Origin: Zhengitettix transpicula
Lineage: Eukaryota; Arthropoda; Insecta; Orthoptera; Tetrigidae
DNA: 64,000 bases
Direction of reading: 5' to 3'
Assembly: GCA_037074705.1 (NCBI GenBank)
Contig: CM073591.1
Span: forward strand, 83,866,032 to 83,930,031
Below the pieces are notes generated by a model. The model ran no database searches. It was given only the letters and a program-made list of their open reading frames with translations, and was not told the origin of the DNA. The translations under genes and the position numbers were made by a program. Shown one piece after another: positions 12,648 through 25,127 of the stretch (positions are counted from its first letter, which is position 1; each line of letters begins with the position of its first letter).

Positions 12648-13260
12648 ATCATGTTTGCTTCAACGGCGACGAAATGTGGATGGCAACTGTAACGGATGGT
12701 CTAAGGTAATATCAAGGCCCATTATGTGAGGTCTGATTAAAGACTCGCTGTACCAGGCTATATACGTTCTACTACAATTTTTTTTATTTATTCGCTATAA
12801 ATATCTGATCATATAAAATGTTGTTTACAATTTCTCACGATATTTTTAAGTATTTAGACTTATTTTTATAACAGTTCGGCGACAAAATTCATTTTATTCT
12901 TCAAAATTATATTAGAATTAATGAAGGATTGGTAAAAATCGATCTCCTCAATAATTAAATTCTGTTTTATGTAAAAATGGGCGTTGTCACAGATGTCAAT
13001 ACATAGATGTGTTTGAGGAACTTAATAAGTCTGATGCTGGCTCTAATCGAAAATTGGTACAATAGTGCAATAGCCCTTAAACAAGACAACAATAACGTAT
13101 ATTCGGCACGTGAAATGTTTTTACGAGCGTATTGGGAGTGCTCTAAGTAAACGTGACATATTTCCAACATTCAAAAGCAACAACAATATTAGTGAACACG
13201 TCTACTCAGTGAAGCACAGACAATACGAGTTTCTTACGATAGACTTAGTATTGAATGGTT

Positions 13261-13320
13261 TACATTGGTAAAACCGGCCGAACCGTTCGCACCAGATTCA
13301 ACGAACATGAAACATATTAG
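13261..13320 (+). pseudogene. Possible GIY-YIG-like remnant of a retroelement
   Basis: A short frame beginning at 13261 reads YIGKTGRTVRTRFNEHETY and then stops. The pattern YIG-x-T-G-R-x-x-x-x-R-x-x-E-H is that of a GIY-YIG nuclease core as found at the end of Penelope-like elements. Flanking sequence is too eroded to extend the match and nothing recognisable as reverse transcriptase was found around it. Nineteen residues are little evidence. Confidence 0.35.
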
Positions 13321-15245
13321 GCTATTGCTAGTTTAACGTGTATGCTGTCCAGGAACATGCTATCGTTATAAATCACAGCATAAACTTAAAAGAGAAAATA
13401 TTTCATTTTTGTCACTAAAGCCCAAGATATCATTTATTTTTTTCAGCACCAAAAACACGCCTGCAAGCGACATCATTTTTTGGATCGAGAAAGTTTGAAA
13501 GAAGTATAGTATAAATGCTGAGAAAAGATTAACAATTATACACTATTATTAACAATTGTTCAATCCTACTTTTAAGTATTACAACTTTTGACCTAAAAGA
13601 CAAAACAGAGGATTTCAAAATTCGATATGTCATAGAAATATGCGAGTGGAATAATACTTAAGACGGGAGAACGGATACAGGGTTTTACAGAAGGTGACAC
13701 TTGTTTGGCAAACAAAGAAATTCGAAAGAAATCACATGGCACAAAGTTGAAACGTCCACGACCTATATAAACCACACAAATGAACAGAGATGACATTATG
13801 ACCTAGACTTGAGAATTCTCGCAGTATCTAAGAGGGCCAGAAAGCACGCAGGAGTAATACATGGCCGAAAAATAAATCGTTACATAAGTTTGATACAATG
13901 GTCATATAAACCATCAGCAGTTAGTGTATTTATAGTTTATCAGTATTATAGATTAAAATAAACAAAATTTCCCCACGGTTTGTAACAATTACTTGAAACA
14001 TTCGTTTTCATACTTAAAATTTTATTATGTAAAGAATCAACCCATTTGATATAAATATTTAGCCGTTTTGTTGAAAGACTATTAATTCAAGTTGCCAGAT
14101 TGAGAAATATTGTTTTCACTTAAATGTAATTTACATTAATTTTATCTGTCAACTGTTCATTTACGTAAATTATACATGAAACTCAGATTAATCGATGTCT
14201 GAGCTCATTTCTTACGAAACTTTAATTATAAATCTGGCGATAATGTTACATATCACAACCACGTAATTTTTTAAATGCATATAACATTATAAATAATTTT
14301 AATTATTTGGAAACGAATAATATTAATTTATTCCTGATTTACAATAAGTTTCAGTTTATGTCATCATAAATTACAGTTTTAAAATAACAAATTGTCTAAG
14401 GTATACAATAGAAGAAATGAACGTCAGGGTGCAACAGCTGAACTAAAATATGAAAAATTTATTTGTATTATAAATACTTTCAATTGAAGAAGAAATCATC
14501 AGGGGAAAAAAATTTAGTATTATACACAGAATAAGAACCATGAATAATTTACGAAGTTTATGTAAACTTTTGACTTATCTTTAGGATGTATGTTATGTTT
14601 AAAAAAGACTGATTCAAGTTGCCCTTCTGTAAAATGTTTTTATCGATATTGAAAACGAAAGGATTTTAAGTTAACGTAAACTTGGGGGCTGCCGAAGGCA
14701 AAATACAGCCGTCAGCGGCAGATTCAGGTTCGAGTGAAACAGAAACATTTCTTCCTTCCTTTTGATGCACATACTTCTCTTTAAATTGAAATCTCAAGAA
14801 AAGAACTGAACAAATATTTCTATAATAGCGATTTCTTGCAGTTAATTTCGAGTAAAATACTAACGGAAGAGAAATCGCCCTCTTCAATTCAAATTTATAA
14901 TTTTTGCAGAAATTGTTTACTACTTTACGTTTTAGGAAAAAAGAAGTCTGTGTAGGAGAGAATTAAAATGTTACTTTAAGCCTGGAGGAAGCTGTGCTGA
15001 ATATAATTATTCCATTATTAATTGGAAATTGCTTTTCGCACGTCAAGTAGAAAATTATAAATCGCTCGTTGTATAGTTCTTTCTTCAATATTAATTTGCC
15101 TGATTTGCTGAAGTAGGGTAGAATGAGGCAGTGGGAACGAACGATATAGCAGATCTATTATTATTCCGTTATTCTGAATCATTTACGCAGGTTTTAAATC
15201 CAATTATACACAATTTATATAAGTGAGAGACGGATAAATAGCAAA
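13321..15245. other. No supported feature
   Basis: AT-rich intergenic or intronic sequence. Short open frames on the minus strand (13593-13796, 14666-14887) have no recognised domain. Confidence 0.6.
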
Positions 15246-15345
15246 CCGACGTTTCGAACAGGAAAAACTATGAACGTATTCAGATAGAAAATTCATAAGA
15301 TTAAAAAGAAGATAATAAATAAATATAACTGAAACATCCCTAAAT

Positions 15346-15497
15346 GGCGGTTAAACTGTAATATCCCGAGATATATGGCGAAATCTGAAATATCTGGAGA
15401 TATTGGGCAGTAAAACTGAAATACACGGAAATATTTGGCGGTATATCTAAAATATCCCGAGATATTTGAAGGTGAAACTGAAATATGCCGAGATATT
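15346..15497 (+). repeat. Five tandem ~30-bp units with an AATATCCCGAGATATT palindrome
   Basis: Units begin at 15346, 15377, 15405, 15437 and 15468; a weaker one may precede at 15321. Consensus is near GGCGGTAAAACTGAAATATC followed by CCGAGATATTT. Each includes an imperfect palindrome. The array is flanked by an inverted pair CCGACGTTTCG (15246-15256) / CGAAACGTCGG (15632-15642). The 93-aa minus open frame here only reflects the repeat. Confidence 0.8.
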
Positions 15498-17591
15498 GCT
15501 GTTGCAAATAAAATGAAACTATGAGTTTAATTTCGGTTGAAACAGGCAAGGCGGAAAAACTTGGTTTCAAAACTTTTTGTGTATGATTTATATATGAAAT
15601 TAATAAACCTGAAGAGGTCATAAAAGAAGGACGAAACGTCGGTATAATTAATGTTTGTTAATAAACAATTTTCGGTTTCTTGGTCGTTTATTTAGTTATA
15701 ATATCATAAATGCCAGATATTTTTTCACTATTAAAAATAAGGTTTTTAAGTCTCTACATTCTCAGAGACGTGGCTAACGGCGTCTTCTATGGCTGAACTT
15801 TCTTGTAAAATTGAACACCTAAAAAATATTAACAGTGAATAAGTTACTATCATCATTAAGCTGCAAAATTAAATTATTTATCACTAATATGAGATATTAT
15901 TTCTTATTCTGAATTTTATAGTACTTATAAACCGTAGTGCTGTTTAACAAACTTGAAAGTCGTCTAATGTTTTCCACATTCGTCGTATTTGGCGAATACT
16001 TCAATATTAAAAGCGACGTGATTTGCTGTCGCATTCTATCAGTTTGATTGGAATTTACAACCTGACACTTAAATGCGCGTAATCTAAGCTCGCGTAATGG
16101 AACATTCAGTAATGATTATTTATTAATGGAGACTGAGAAGTTGTAATTACTTCGATGCCAATAAAAAAATCAGTTAAGTATATCATTTATAGATATTGCG
16201 ACAACTTGATCTAAAGGGGGAAACCGTTATTATACCACAAATATATTGTAACTACAAGGAATAAAATATTATATAAATATGTCATCAAAAATTACGGTTT
16301 GAATAAAATAAAAAAGTTTCGGAAGTAAACATTAAGTATATAAAATAATTTTACCATCAGCCTACCAAAAGATAAAGACAAACCCAAAATGAATCAAATA
16401 ACAAATTACCTTATACTCTTAAATGAGAATATTATTGAATGAAGAGACAAGGTCAATAATAAAGCAGATTCTCGAACCGTCACATAATAACTGGGCTTAA
16501 CACCCAACTTAAACGTTTTAAAACATAACTATATCAAGAAATTTAAGTTTGTAAATTAAGTTAATGTCAAAATGAAAAACTTTTCATCAAACATTGAGGT
16601 TACAGTCCACAATATGCAAAAAGAATGTGTTTCAAGTAGACTTATTACTAGATTGTAGTGATTGTAACATGATTTACTCAAAAAAATTAAGAATTTATAA
16701 CCTTAAGATCACACTGTAATGATTCATATTACATTAAAGTAGTAACAGTGCTCAGTGGGAGATGGATTCGATGTGGTTTGACAAATTCCTATTACATCTA
16801 CATCTAATTCTGGTGTGAATAAGCGTTTGAATGAAAATGAATGTTCTAACTGAGAGTGTGTATTGTCACCTTGTTTGCATTTCAAATACTATAATATCTG
16901 AGGTTGATGTTGACATCTGTGACATTTGAGTCTTAGGAAATTATTATTATCTTTGTATTATTATCGTTTGTTGTTTTGAATGTCGAGAATAAAGTTTTTA
17001 AAATGACAGTGTAATCGTCATGTGTGTGTAAATGATTAGTGGATAAATAAAGAAAGTAAGTAAAACGTTCTTAGAACTTACAGCATTATTCAGTGCGTGT
17101 AAATTTTTACACGACAACACTGTACGTGACACAGCCTTACAATATCGCTGAAGCAAACGAAACATACCATAAATTTCGAAAATATGAAGATTTGAAAGAG
17201 TGTAGAGGAAAATAATATAAAGAAAAATTTAAAAGTCATATATATTTATCAAAATAACTAAGTGAATTAAAATTCTAGGAATGAGGTAGGGGAGGTTGCT
17301 ACTTCATACAAATATATCTTTTAGATTATAAAAATGAATGTCTCTCTGTGGGTTCTCTATGCGCTCCTAAAATTTTTGGCGAGTTGTGCGCACGCCAGCA
17401 AAGGTTTAAGTTGGCCTTTCGAAACGTTAGGGGTGAACGGGGGAAACGTTTAAAAGCATGCTAAAACGACCATTGTCAGCAACGAATAATTAGTTTTCGG
17501 GGTCGATTTCTCTCCAGATCTATTTTAGTGTATAGTTTCAACTCCTTACAGCCTGGGATGGCAGCACCACTAAGGGAGGAGTGAAGGAGCG

Positions 17592-18290
17592 TTACATAAA
17601 AACAACGCGAAACAAACGAGATTGGTGTCACATCCAAAGTTATGGAGGTTTAATTCAGACATTCACTATGTAAGTTAAGTTGTAGTTCAGCCCCTAGGAG
17701 TGGTGGTGGTAGAGGATTTTGGCCGTAACATAAAAAATGAGTAAACAACCGAGAAATGTGTTGAATCTGTGGTTATGGAAATTATTGAGTTTAATTCTGA
17801 CACCAAACTGATTGAGATGTAGTTCACCCGTAGGAGTTGGGGTGGATGGGGTGAAACAAATTTCCGCGTTCAATCTTGAAAGCGCAGAGATATTTCTACT
17901 AAAATTTATACATATGTAACTTACGATCCAGGAAGAAACACCGAGGGGTTATGACACACCTACCACCTCCAGAGTGGGAGTGGAATTAAAAAACATTCGT
18001 GAACGGACATTGTCAGCGTCGAATAAAAAGTTTTCTTGGTCGCTGAATTTGATGGTATCATTCTAGACGTTTTACGTGTCCAATTAAAACTTCAAAAGGG
18101 AAGAAGCATAACCGCACTAGTGGTGTTGGATGAGATTTACATAAAAAATAATGCAAAAAAACAAGGTTGGTGTCGATTCCGGGGTTATAGGAGTATCCGA
18201 GTTTAATTCGTACGTTAACCGTGATGGTTAAGAAAAGTTTATGTTCCTCGAGGTGGACGTGATTAAGCAAAAGTTACCCGGAGTCGTTTT
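17592..18290 (+). repeat. Imperfect ~135-bp tandem repeat array
   Basis: Copies starting TTACATAAAAA or TAACATAAAAAA lie at 17592, 17726 and 18137 (134 and 411 bp apart, the latter about three periods). They share GGTTATGGA or GGTTATAGG, GTTTAATTC, and in two copies TAGTTCA.CCCTAGGAGT-type sequence. CATTGTCAGC..CGAATAA with AGTTTTC occurs at 17469 and 18009. The array begins near 17319 with TTAGATTATAAAAATGAATG, also seen at 58491. Confidence 0.6.
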
Positions 18291-19319
18291 GACTCTCTTA
18301 AATTATCGGGTGTATTTTTTGATTATCATAAGACACAATTTGTATTTTTAGTCACTATTTCGTTTAAGGTTATATTTACATTGAGATACCAAGACTTTTG
18401 GACTTTATTAAGTTAGCGAGTATTTTTCTTTGTTTTAATTCGGTGTGACTTTTAGACACTTTTACTTAATGTAGTATGAGAATTCTGGAGTTATTAAAAT
18501 ACTGTTAGGCGTCATCCTCGTTTATTTGACGTTACATGCCGAGAGGTTAGGTTCAAGAGGGAAACGCAAATGGGTATATGTTCAAAACATTTGACGCTAT
18601 TTATGCTGGTAAAATGAAATGTTTACCAATAATTCAGTGTCAAATCAATTCCTCCTCCGGGATTATTTAACTAAATATATTGACACCTACTTTCAATAAG
18701 ATGTAACAGTGAATTATTTACGTCTATTTGTTTGGAGGTGTTGTTACATATGGAAGATAAGCATAAAGTTAGCACGTAAGATGTTGGCTATTTATAACTA
18801 CTGAATTTTGACTAGAGGAGAAATAATTTAGGAGTGACATTATTTAAATATAGACTAATATTTAATCGTAAATTGCGTAAATAACTATTATTATTTCGTT
18901 TAATAGGTGTAATAACGATTGTTGAACTTGATCACTTCTACATATGAAAACGACAACGTTATGATATAAATATTCTGACAAATGTGAATTAATCAATATT
19001 CCACATAAATTATATTATCGACTGATGTCGGTTAATAGGCGCAATATTACTGAGTAATGCATCTTAAAGTTGTTCTTCGTGTAAAAATAGCGTTATCAGC
19101 TTTGACTTCATGCAAATTAATATGTTTAAAACGTTAATAGAAAATAGTTTCAAAATTGTAATCAAGGGTAATACACCAATCGAAAATCATTTGTAGATTA
19201 ATTAAACATCTAACTCCCGAAATTTTGTTGTGTGTAATGTTGAAGAACGTGTTTACGTTGTAAAGAATGCTACCGATGAATATAAATAACCATTAGTCAG
19301 TTACTTAATGACTATTTGG

Positions 19320-19540
19320 CGACGTCCCCTGAGAGCTGGGGTTAGCAGCATAATTGCAGATAAGACGATAAAGCCTGTCGTGGTAGCCACGCGGCGCGCG
19401 CGACGACGGACAGACAACTTGGCGCAATATCCCAAGTTGGTGGACTCATTGGCTGCTCTAAGTCCGCATGATTGACTCCCGCCTCTTATTGCGGTCTTCC
19501 CTCGCGCTTCCAGATTGCATTCACTGCAGCTCCCCTCTCA
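19320..19540. promoter_or_regulatory. GC-richer island with GATAAGAC, possible regulatory element
   Basis: The island holds GCAGATAAGACGATAAAGCC (GATAAG at 19359-19364), a CGCGGCGCGCGCGACGACGG stretch near 19391 and CGCGCTTCC, in strongly AT-rich surroundings. It is not a repeat of anything else here. The open frame from 19468 has no recognised domain and its start is inside the island. Confidence 0.3.
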
Positions 19541-20829
19541 AGAGGATATTAAATTTCCTACAAACCGTAGGGATAATCTCACGTAATATAATATTTTCAC
19601 TTATGAGGTTGTCTGACTCCGCCATTTCCAGGGAGCACTTAAAGTTACAAGAATATAATAGACGGTCGAGAAATTTCATTCCGGAAAGTGTGCTGGCATT
19701 TTGATATGGCGCAGTAACAAGGTAAAATTTACAAATATGATGTTAAAATGAAATGAATTTATACGTAGAATGTAACAATATCATAGTAGTGTCAGTAATA
19801 ATATAAATATCAGCTTCTCCATTGTTTGAGAAATTAATGTTAACTATTATGTAATTTTAAAACCTTAAGATCATTAATTAGTTAGAAGAAACATGAACTG
19901 CATAACTGCAGAAATACATAGATCAGTATTGCTAGTTACATAAACATAATATATTTTAACGTTTCCATCTACTGTTTAATGGTTTTCCTCTGCTTTCCTA
20001 CTAGTGATAAAAATGTAAATAATTTAAATGATTCGACACGTCCCTCAGAACAGTCCAAACATACTTTAAAATTATTGATATTTAAATAATATTTTTCATT
20101 CAGTGAATTATGGATAAAAAAAATACGAGGTAATGGGTGTTGCATCCAACACTATATTACGAAATTTTCCTAAATAACTTATCCAATTTTTAAATTTAAA
20201 CGTAAATAATTTATTTAAAAATGATATATTCTCAATACTATGTAGAGAAGTTTTGAATCTGCTCTTAATAACTGAACGATTATCTCGAACTATTTTAAAT
20301 ATTTATTTGATTTCATGATGTAGGAGACTACACCAAAATCTGTTATTTTTATAGAAGGAAGTATTTTTACTCAAGTTAGATGTATAAAATTATAATTATA
20401 ATATATAATTAATTAAGATATGAACCTAATATTGAATTGCCATATTATGCACTATGAGAAAATTTTTTCGTTTGTTTTATAACAGTATTACTGTGTGAAC
20501 GTATTTCAGACGGGTATGAATTGAATGGCAAGGGGATAAAACCACATTGGTTTGAGAAACTTTGCGATTTCTTTACGTAATACCGATGGATAGCGTACAT
20601 TACAGTTATAATTATAATTGGTTCACCGAAACTCGTTATGTTTTGAATTATGACAAAAAGGTTTTTTACTTCACACATGCAGCAGGGTAATTTACACGAA
20701 ATTAAGGCAATCGACTCATTTGAGTCTTGCTGCACGTGTGTTATAAATGATCTGAATGTGCTTCATGTGTTTGAAAATCGAATACTTACAATTTATTAAA
20801 GATTGAAGTGTTTCCCGGTGTAATTGCTC

Positions 20830-21390
20830 GATAAACAGTTCTCGGTATTCACTCAGGTGTAGAATATTTAAACGCGACGTTTCGACTACTAAAATCTCTG
20901 TCAACAGCTGTTGACTGAGTGCTGATTGACTCTCGAAGCGTGATGATTCCTATTGGAATAGTCGGCCAACTGCCTCCTAATCCGGTCAAGGCACGGCAAG
21001 CGGAAAGCTGCAATCCCACAGCTAACCCCTCTCCCGCCATCGGAAGGGCGTGGGACAAGTACCAAATGCCCGACCTACCTGATGCAGGTTTTTCTAGGGT
21101 TTTCTCTGCATTACTTTACGGCGAATTGCCGGGTAGGATCCTTAAACCATAGCCCGGGGGCCCTAGTTAACCCTTGGCTATCTTCCTCTACCCTTCCACA
21201 TGCCCCCTTTCAAATCCATTTCCTATGCTATAAGAGGGGAGTTGCCACTATGTGGATTACCCTATAAATAGTCTGTCTACACCTAAAATGGTTCCGGCAC
21301 TTCGCCTAGAAGATGACGACAGAGATTTTAGTCGTCGAAACGTCGCATTTAAATATGCTACTCCCGAGTGAATACCGAGAACTGTTTATC
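20830..21390. mobile_element. Fold-back element with 73-bp inverted arms around a family A copy
   Basis: Left arm 20830-20902 and right arm 21318-21390 are inverted copies with 5 mismatches in 73 bases, both starting from the outer end with GATAAACAGTTCTCGG. A 14-bp direct repeat CTTACAATTTATTA occurs at 20785-20798 and 21390-21403. The centre holds a family A copy. Open frames across 20849-21267 on either strand run through these repeats and are not genes. Confidence 0.8.
20949..21268 (+). repeat. Dispersed repeat family A, most complete clean copy
   Basis: The copy runs from CCTATTGGAATAGTCGGCC, via AAGGGCGTGGGACAAGTACC and the stem-loop GATGCAGG...GCATTAC, then GGATCCTTAAACCATAG, to GTGGATTACCCTATA. 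Other copies in the window show the same order and end GTAGCCTGTTAC. There is no recognisable protein. It may be a SINE: one copy (63146) ends in a short TAAA-rich tail, but I cannot identify convincing polymerase III boxes. Confidence 0.75.
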
Positions 21391-22655
21391 TTACAATTTA
21401 TTATATGAAAATTTAGATTAATATAAATTATTCAAGTACGGTAGGCACACATGTTGGGGCCGAAATGTAAGTAATACTTAAAAATTATATTTTTACGTAA
21501 TTTTATTATAAATTATCTGAACGCGTAAGATTTTGTTTACTTAAAATTTTATTTAGATAATAGATTTTTCAAATACAGGTGAGACGTCGTGTTTGTTAAA
21601 CGATAATGTTTTAAATTTCATAATAAATTTTCTGTTTAATAGGCGTGTGGTTTTCACATTTCTTCATTAAATTTTTCTTTTGTTCATAACTGTGAAATCC
21701 ATAATAACACTCTGAGGATAGATATCTACGAGATAATCTAAATTAATGGAACTGCATTCCTCCGGTGATTTAATTGAATCCTTTTGAACTGCGTTATCTG
21801 CTATCTTTAATTTTTTGAATATAATATTTACCTGACTCATTAATACATTTCTCATGACGCTTGACAATATATCCTTTGAGGAAGATTATTACCATTTACA
21901 CCTTCATAATGGAATTAAAACAATCCCCCAATTTTCGAGAGAATAAACGTCTGCGTGTTGGATGAGGTGCTAATGTATATGAGCCTTAACTGATTACCAA
22001 GACTCAACTAGTTCCACGAAATATCACTTTCGGAGGTTATAAACGACTAGAGTTTGTTACAAAATCTAATTAATATATTTTGGAAACGTATTATTCAGAT
22101 CTTTATTCACACATAACGTAGTGAGAACTGCTGTATCTCAGTTAATATTTCTAACAGTTCATATTTGTTCCCTATCACAGTTAGCTTGCCTTTGTATACT
22201 GAAAATTCAAGTTCGATTCCGATAAACGAGTATAATACGAAAAGATTGAGATAACCCTGGATACCACTACTTAGTCAAATATTTTAATGAATATTTAATA
22301 CTAGACCATAAATGATTTATTCAAATCCCACTCACATCCCTCATTCCTCTCTAATAAACTCTCATTATATCATGAATCGACAAGGATTTAATTTCATAAA
22401 TGACACACAATATTCATTAACTATATAAATAAAATTGTACTTTTGTTCCTGTTTTAGTTTTTTTTATATTACTTACAACGTTTCATGAATTTAGTGATCC
22501 GAAATAGACGTCAGATAAATTCTTGTTTGTTTTTTTGCCTTTTATATTTTTTTACAGAGAAATTATTAATATTCATTAGTTGACCAAATATTAAATACAT
22601 GGGGGATTAATTTAGTAAACCGTCAAACATAAACCAATTTTTCATGTTCTTTATA

Positions 22656-23331
22656 CAGGGTGAACCAGAACTTCAATGACAAATTTTCTGAGATTTTTCA
22701 AGTATACCTTCTGAGTATTTTGGTATGAGGAACCCACGGTTTCCGGCGAAACGGAGTTTCTTGCAGCAATTAGCTTATTGCACTGAAAATAGTGCATAAC
22801 AGTGCAAATGTCAACGGGTTGTTGTTAATGTATGCACTGATATTGTTAACGATTTTATAGTTGGACCTTATGTCCTTTCTGATACACTGAACGGAGTCGT
22901 GAGTAAACGTTCCTGCAACAAGTTCCTAGAAGAAGTTCCGCTCAGAAATAGTCAGCTTATGTGGTTTCAACTTGACGAGGTGCCGGAGCAATTTGTACTC
23001 AATGTTACGAACCATTTTGAAGTACAGTTTGGGCGGAAATGAATTGGTCGTGGTAGTCCTGCTGTATGGCCAGCTCGGTCTCGATACATGACACGACTGA
23101 ACTACTTTTTCTGGGAGCATGTAAAGAGCCTAGTTTACGAGACTCCGGTCGACACTCGCACGGACCTGGTTGCTTGGATTATCGTAGCCGCGGAAGCAGT
23201 AAGTCAAACTCCTGGAATTGTTGAGCGTGTAGCCGATGGTGCGTCGCTTTACATTCTGCCGTATCACGGTGGTCGATATTTAAAAAAAATATCTCTCTGA
23301 AAGTTTGTCGGTTGAGTTCTGGCTCACCCTG
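22656..23331 (+). mobile_element. Internally deleted Tc1/mariner-superfamily element with TA duplication
   Basis: The left end CAGGGTGAACCAGAACTTC begins right after a TA (22654-22655), and the right end GAGTTCTGGCTCACCCTG is followed by TA (23332-23333). These ends are inverted repeats and the TA duplication is the signature of the IS630/Tc1/mariner superfamily. The interior from about 23025 encodes an eroded transposase end: RGSPAVWPARSR, then LNYFFWEHVKSLVYETPVDT and DLVAWIIVAAEAV. Related full transposases have a WP.RSPDLTPLD.FLWG..KSLVYETPVD motif; here it has lost the catalytic Asp context. At 676 bp it is far shorter than an autonomous copy. Confidence 0.8.
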
Positions 23332-23333
23332 TA

Positions 23334-25060
23334 GACGTGAAGTACTAAGCGATGCCAAACTGTTATTCACCGTTTGGAAAAAAATATTGGCATTACAAAA
23401 TATTCTTTTTGGTTTTTAACAAACTCTTCGACAGGGATTGTCTTTATTTTAGAGAAAATATGGGTTTTCTATAATTTTTTTTTAAAGAATAACTTATATT
23501 GTTATAAGGAACGAGTTAACACTTAAAATTCACTCAACACAATTTTCTTTTTCATTTTATGGGTCATATTATTAGTAGGGAAACAAAATCTTTATGAAGA
23601 CTGGACAATAAGTAGCAAAAGATATTAAATAAAACATTATATTTGATCAATGAGTATCAAATTTTATTATACAAAATTTATATATATATATATATTAGCA
23701 AATATATATATATGTATAAAATAGTGAACACTAAACCTTGATGATTTCAATAATTTATTGACAGAGACATGAAACATAAATTACTCAGGCGTGGTTTTGA
23801 CCTACACAACATGTCCCTTTAAAGAACTATTTCTGTGCTACTCACTTTTTACGCTCTCCGGGTCTCGCACCGAACGAGCACGTGTTTCGAAATTTTATGG
23901 GTCTCGGCAACCACCCGACCGCTGAGGGGCCGAAATGCGAACTGACTTTACAAGTACAAACAATAACATTCGCATGCCAGCCTGGATTATTGAGAGTGTA
24001 GCCGCCAAAGGAGAACATAACAATATACAAAATACTTAACAACATGTCCAAATTACTCATCTACAACGTACACATGATATGTTACAATATATATTGTAAA
24101 ATAACCAGAAATAAATTGTTTCGTGTTATCATTAGAAAAAGTTTACTGTGAAAGTAATGAAATATTTTTCCTTAGAAAGCCCAATCTGTTTTATAACTTT
24201 TTTTGTTAAAAATAATGTAATGCTTTTAAAACTTTTATCTAGAACTATGACTCGTGCACATGAAACTTACATCTAAGATAACTTACGCTTATTACTGCGC
24301 AAAGAATGCTGACGATGTAAAACCAAAGCTGGCAAAGGAACACCATTACTTAATGTGTTAAAATGTTTTTGAGTATTATAAAAATTTGACATTTTGACTG
24401 AATGGATAAGTTGGAGTTAGGTCGAGGGCTGAAAGAAGAACAAGTTTACAAAACATTGTAGCCTTGTTACATACGAACACAGCCATTGATAATTCCTCAT
24501 TGTCATTTTATTGAATATTTTTCATCAGATATGAGATAATTTTCTGTTGTATTATGTCCTCGTGCTGGGCTCTAGAATTGCAGCAAACGGATATGGACTG
24601 TAATGTTGTCGGCTCACGCATAAGAAGGATCACTCAATGTCTGTTTTGGCGCTACTCACCACTTAAGAGCACGGCGGCCCCAGTCACAATAGCGTCTCGT
24701 CACGAAACATATTCTATTTGCAGAAGAATTGCGCAACAATTAACTACTTTATTTATTTAACAAAATAAATCCTGTGTGACAAACGTTGGTGAGAAGGTAG
24801 AAATAATGAAACAATTTATTCCATAGAAAGAATTAAATTTCAAACAATTTGTTGATATATCACTGTTTTACAACAGGTAGTTGTCAATAATTTCAATTAT
24901 AAAAAAATAATTTTATGTATTAGTTACTAGTGAGCCAATTATACCTAAAATAATATAGTTATTTATAATGAAAAAAAATACGTCTGATTGAAAATAATGA
25001 ATACTTTGATATATTGATATATTGTAATAAACACCCTTTTTTATGTAAAACAGGTTAAAA
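23334..25060. other. No supported gene
   Basis: Contains a short (TA)n at 23680-23696 and a GC-richer piece at 23860-24010 whose minus-strand open frame has no recognised domain. A family B end fragment lies at 24983-25010. Confidence 0.6.
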
Positions 25061-25127
25061 TGGGTCACACGTTGAGGACACCAATTTATAATATTTACTT
25101 TTTATACTTAAATGTTGGGCGCCAATT

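Noticed and set aside
20849..21267. Several overlapping open frames on both strands
   Set aside because: They run through repeat family A and the fold-back arms; similar frames recur at 37323-37625 and 63004-63258 wherever the repeat is found.
22201..22250. GTTCGATTCCG resembling a tRNA B box
   Set aside because: No convincing A box or cloverleaf can be drawn upstream.
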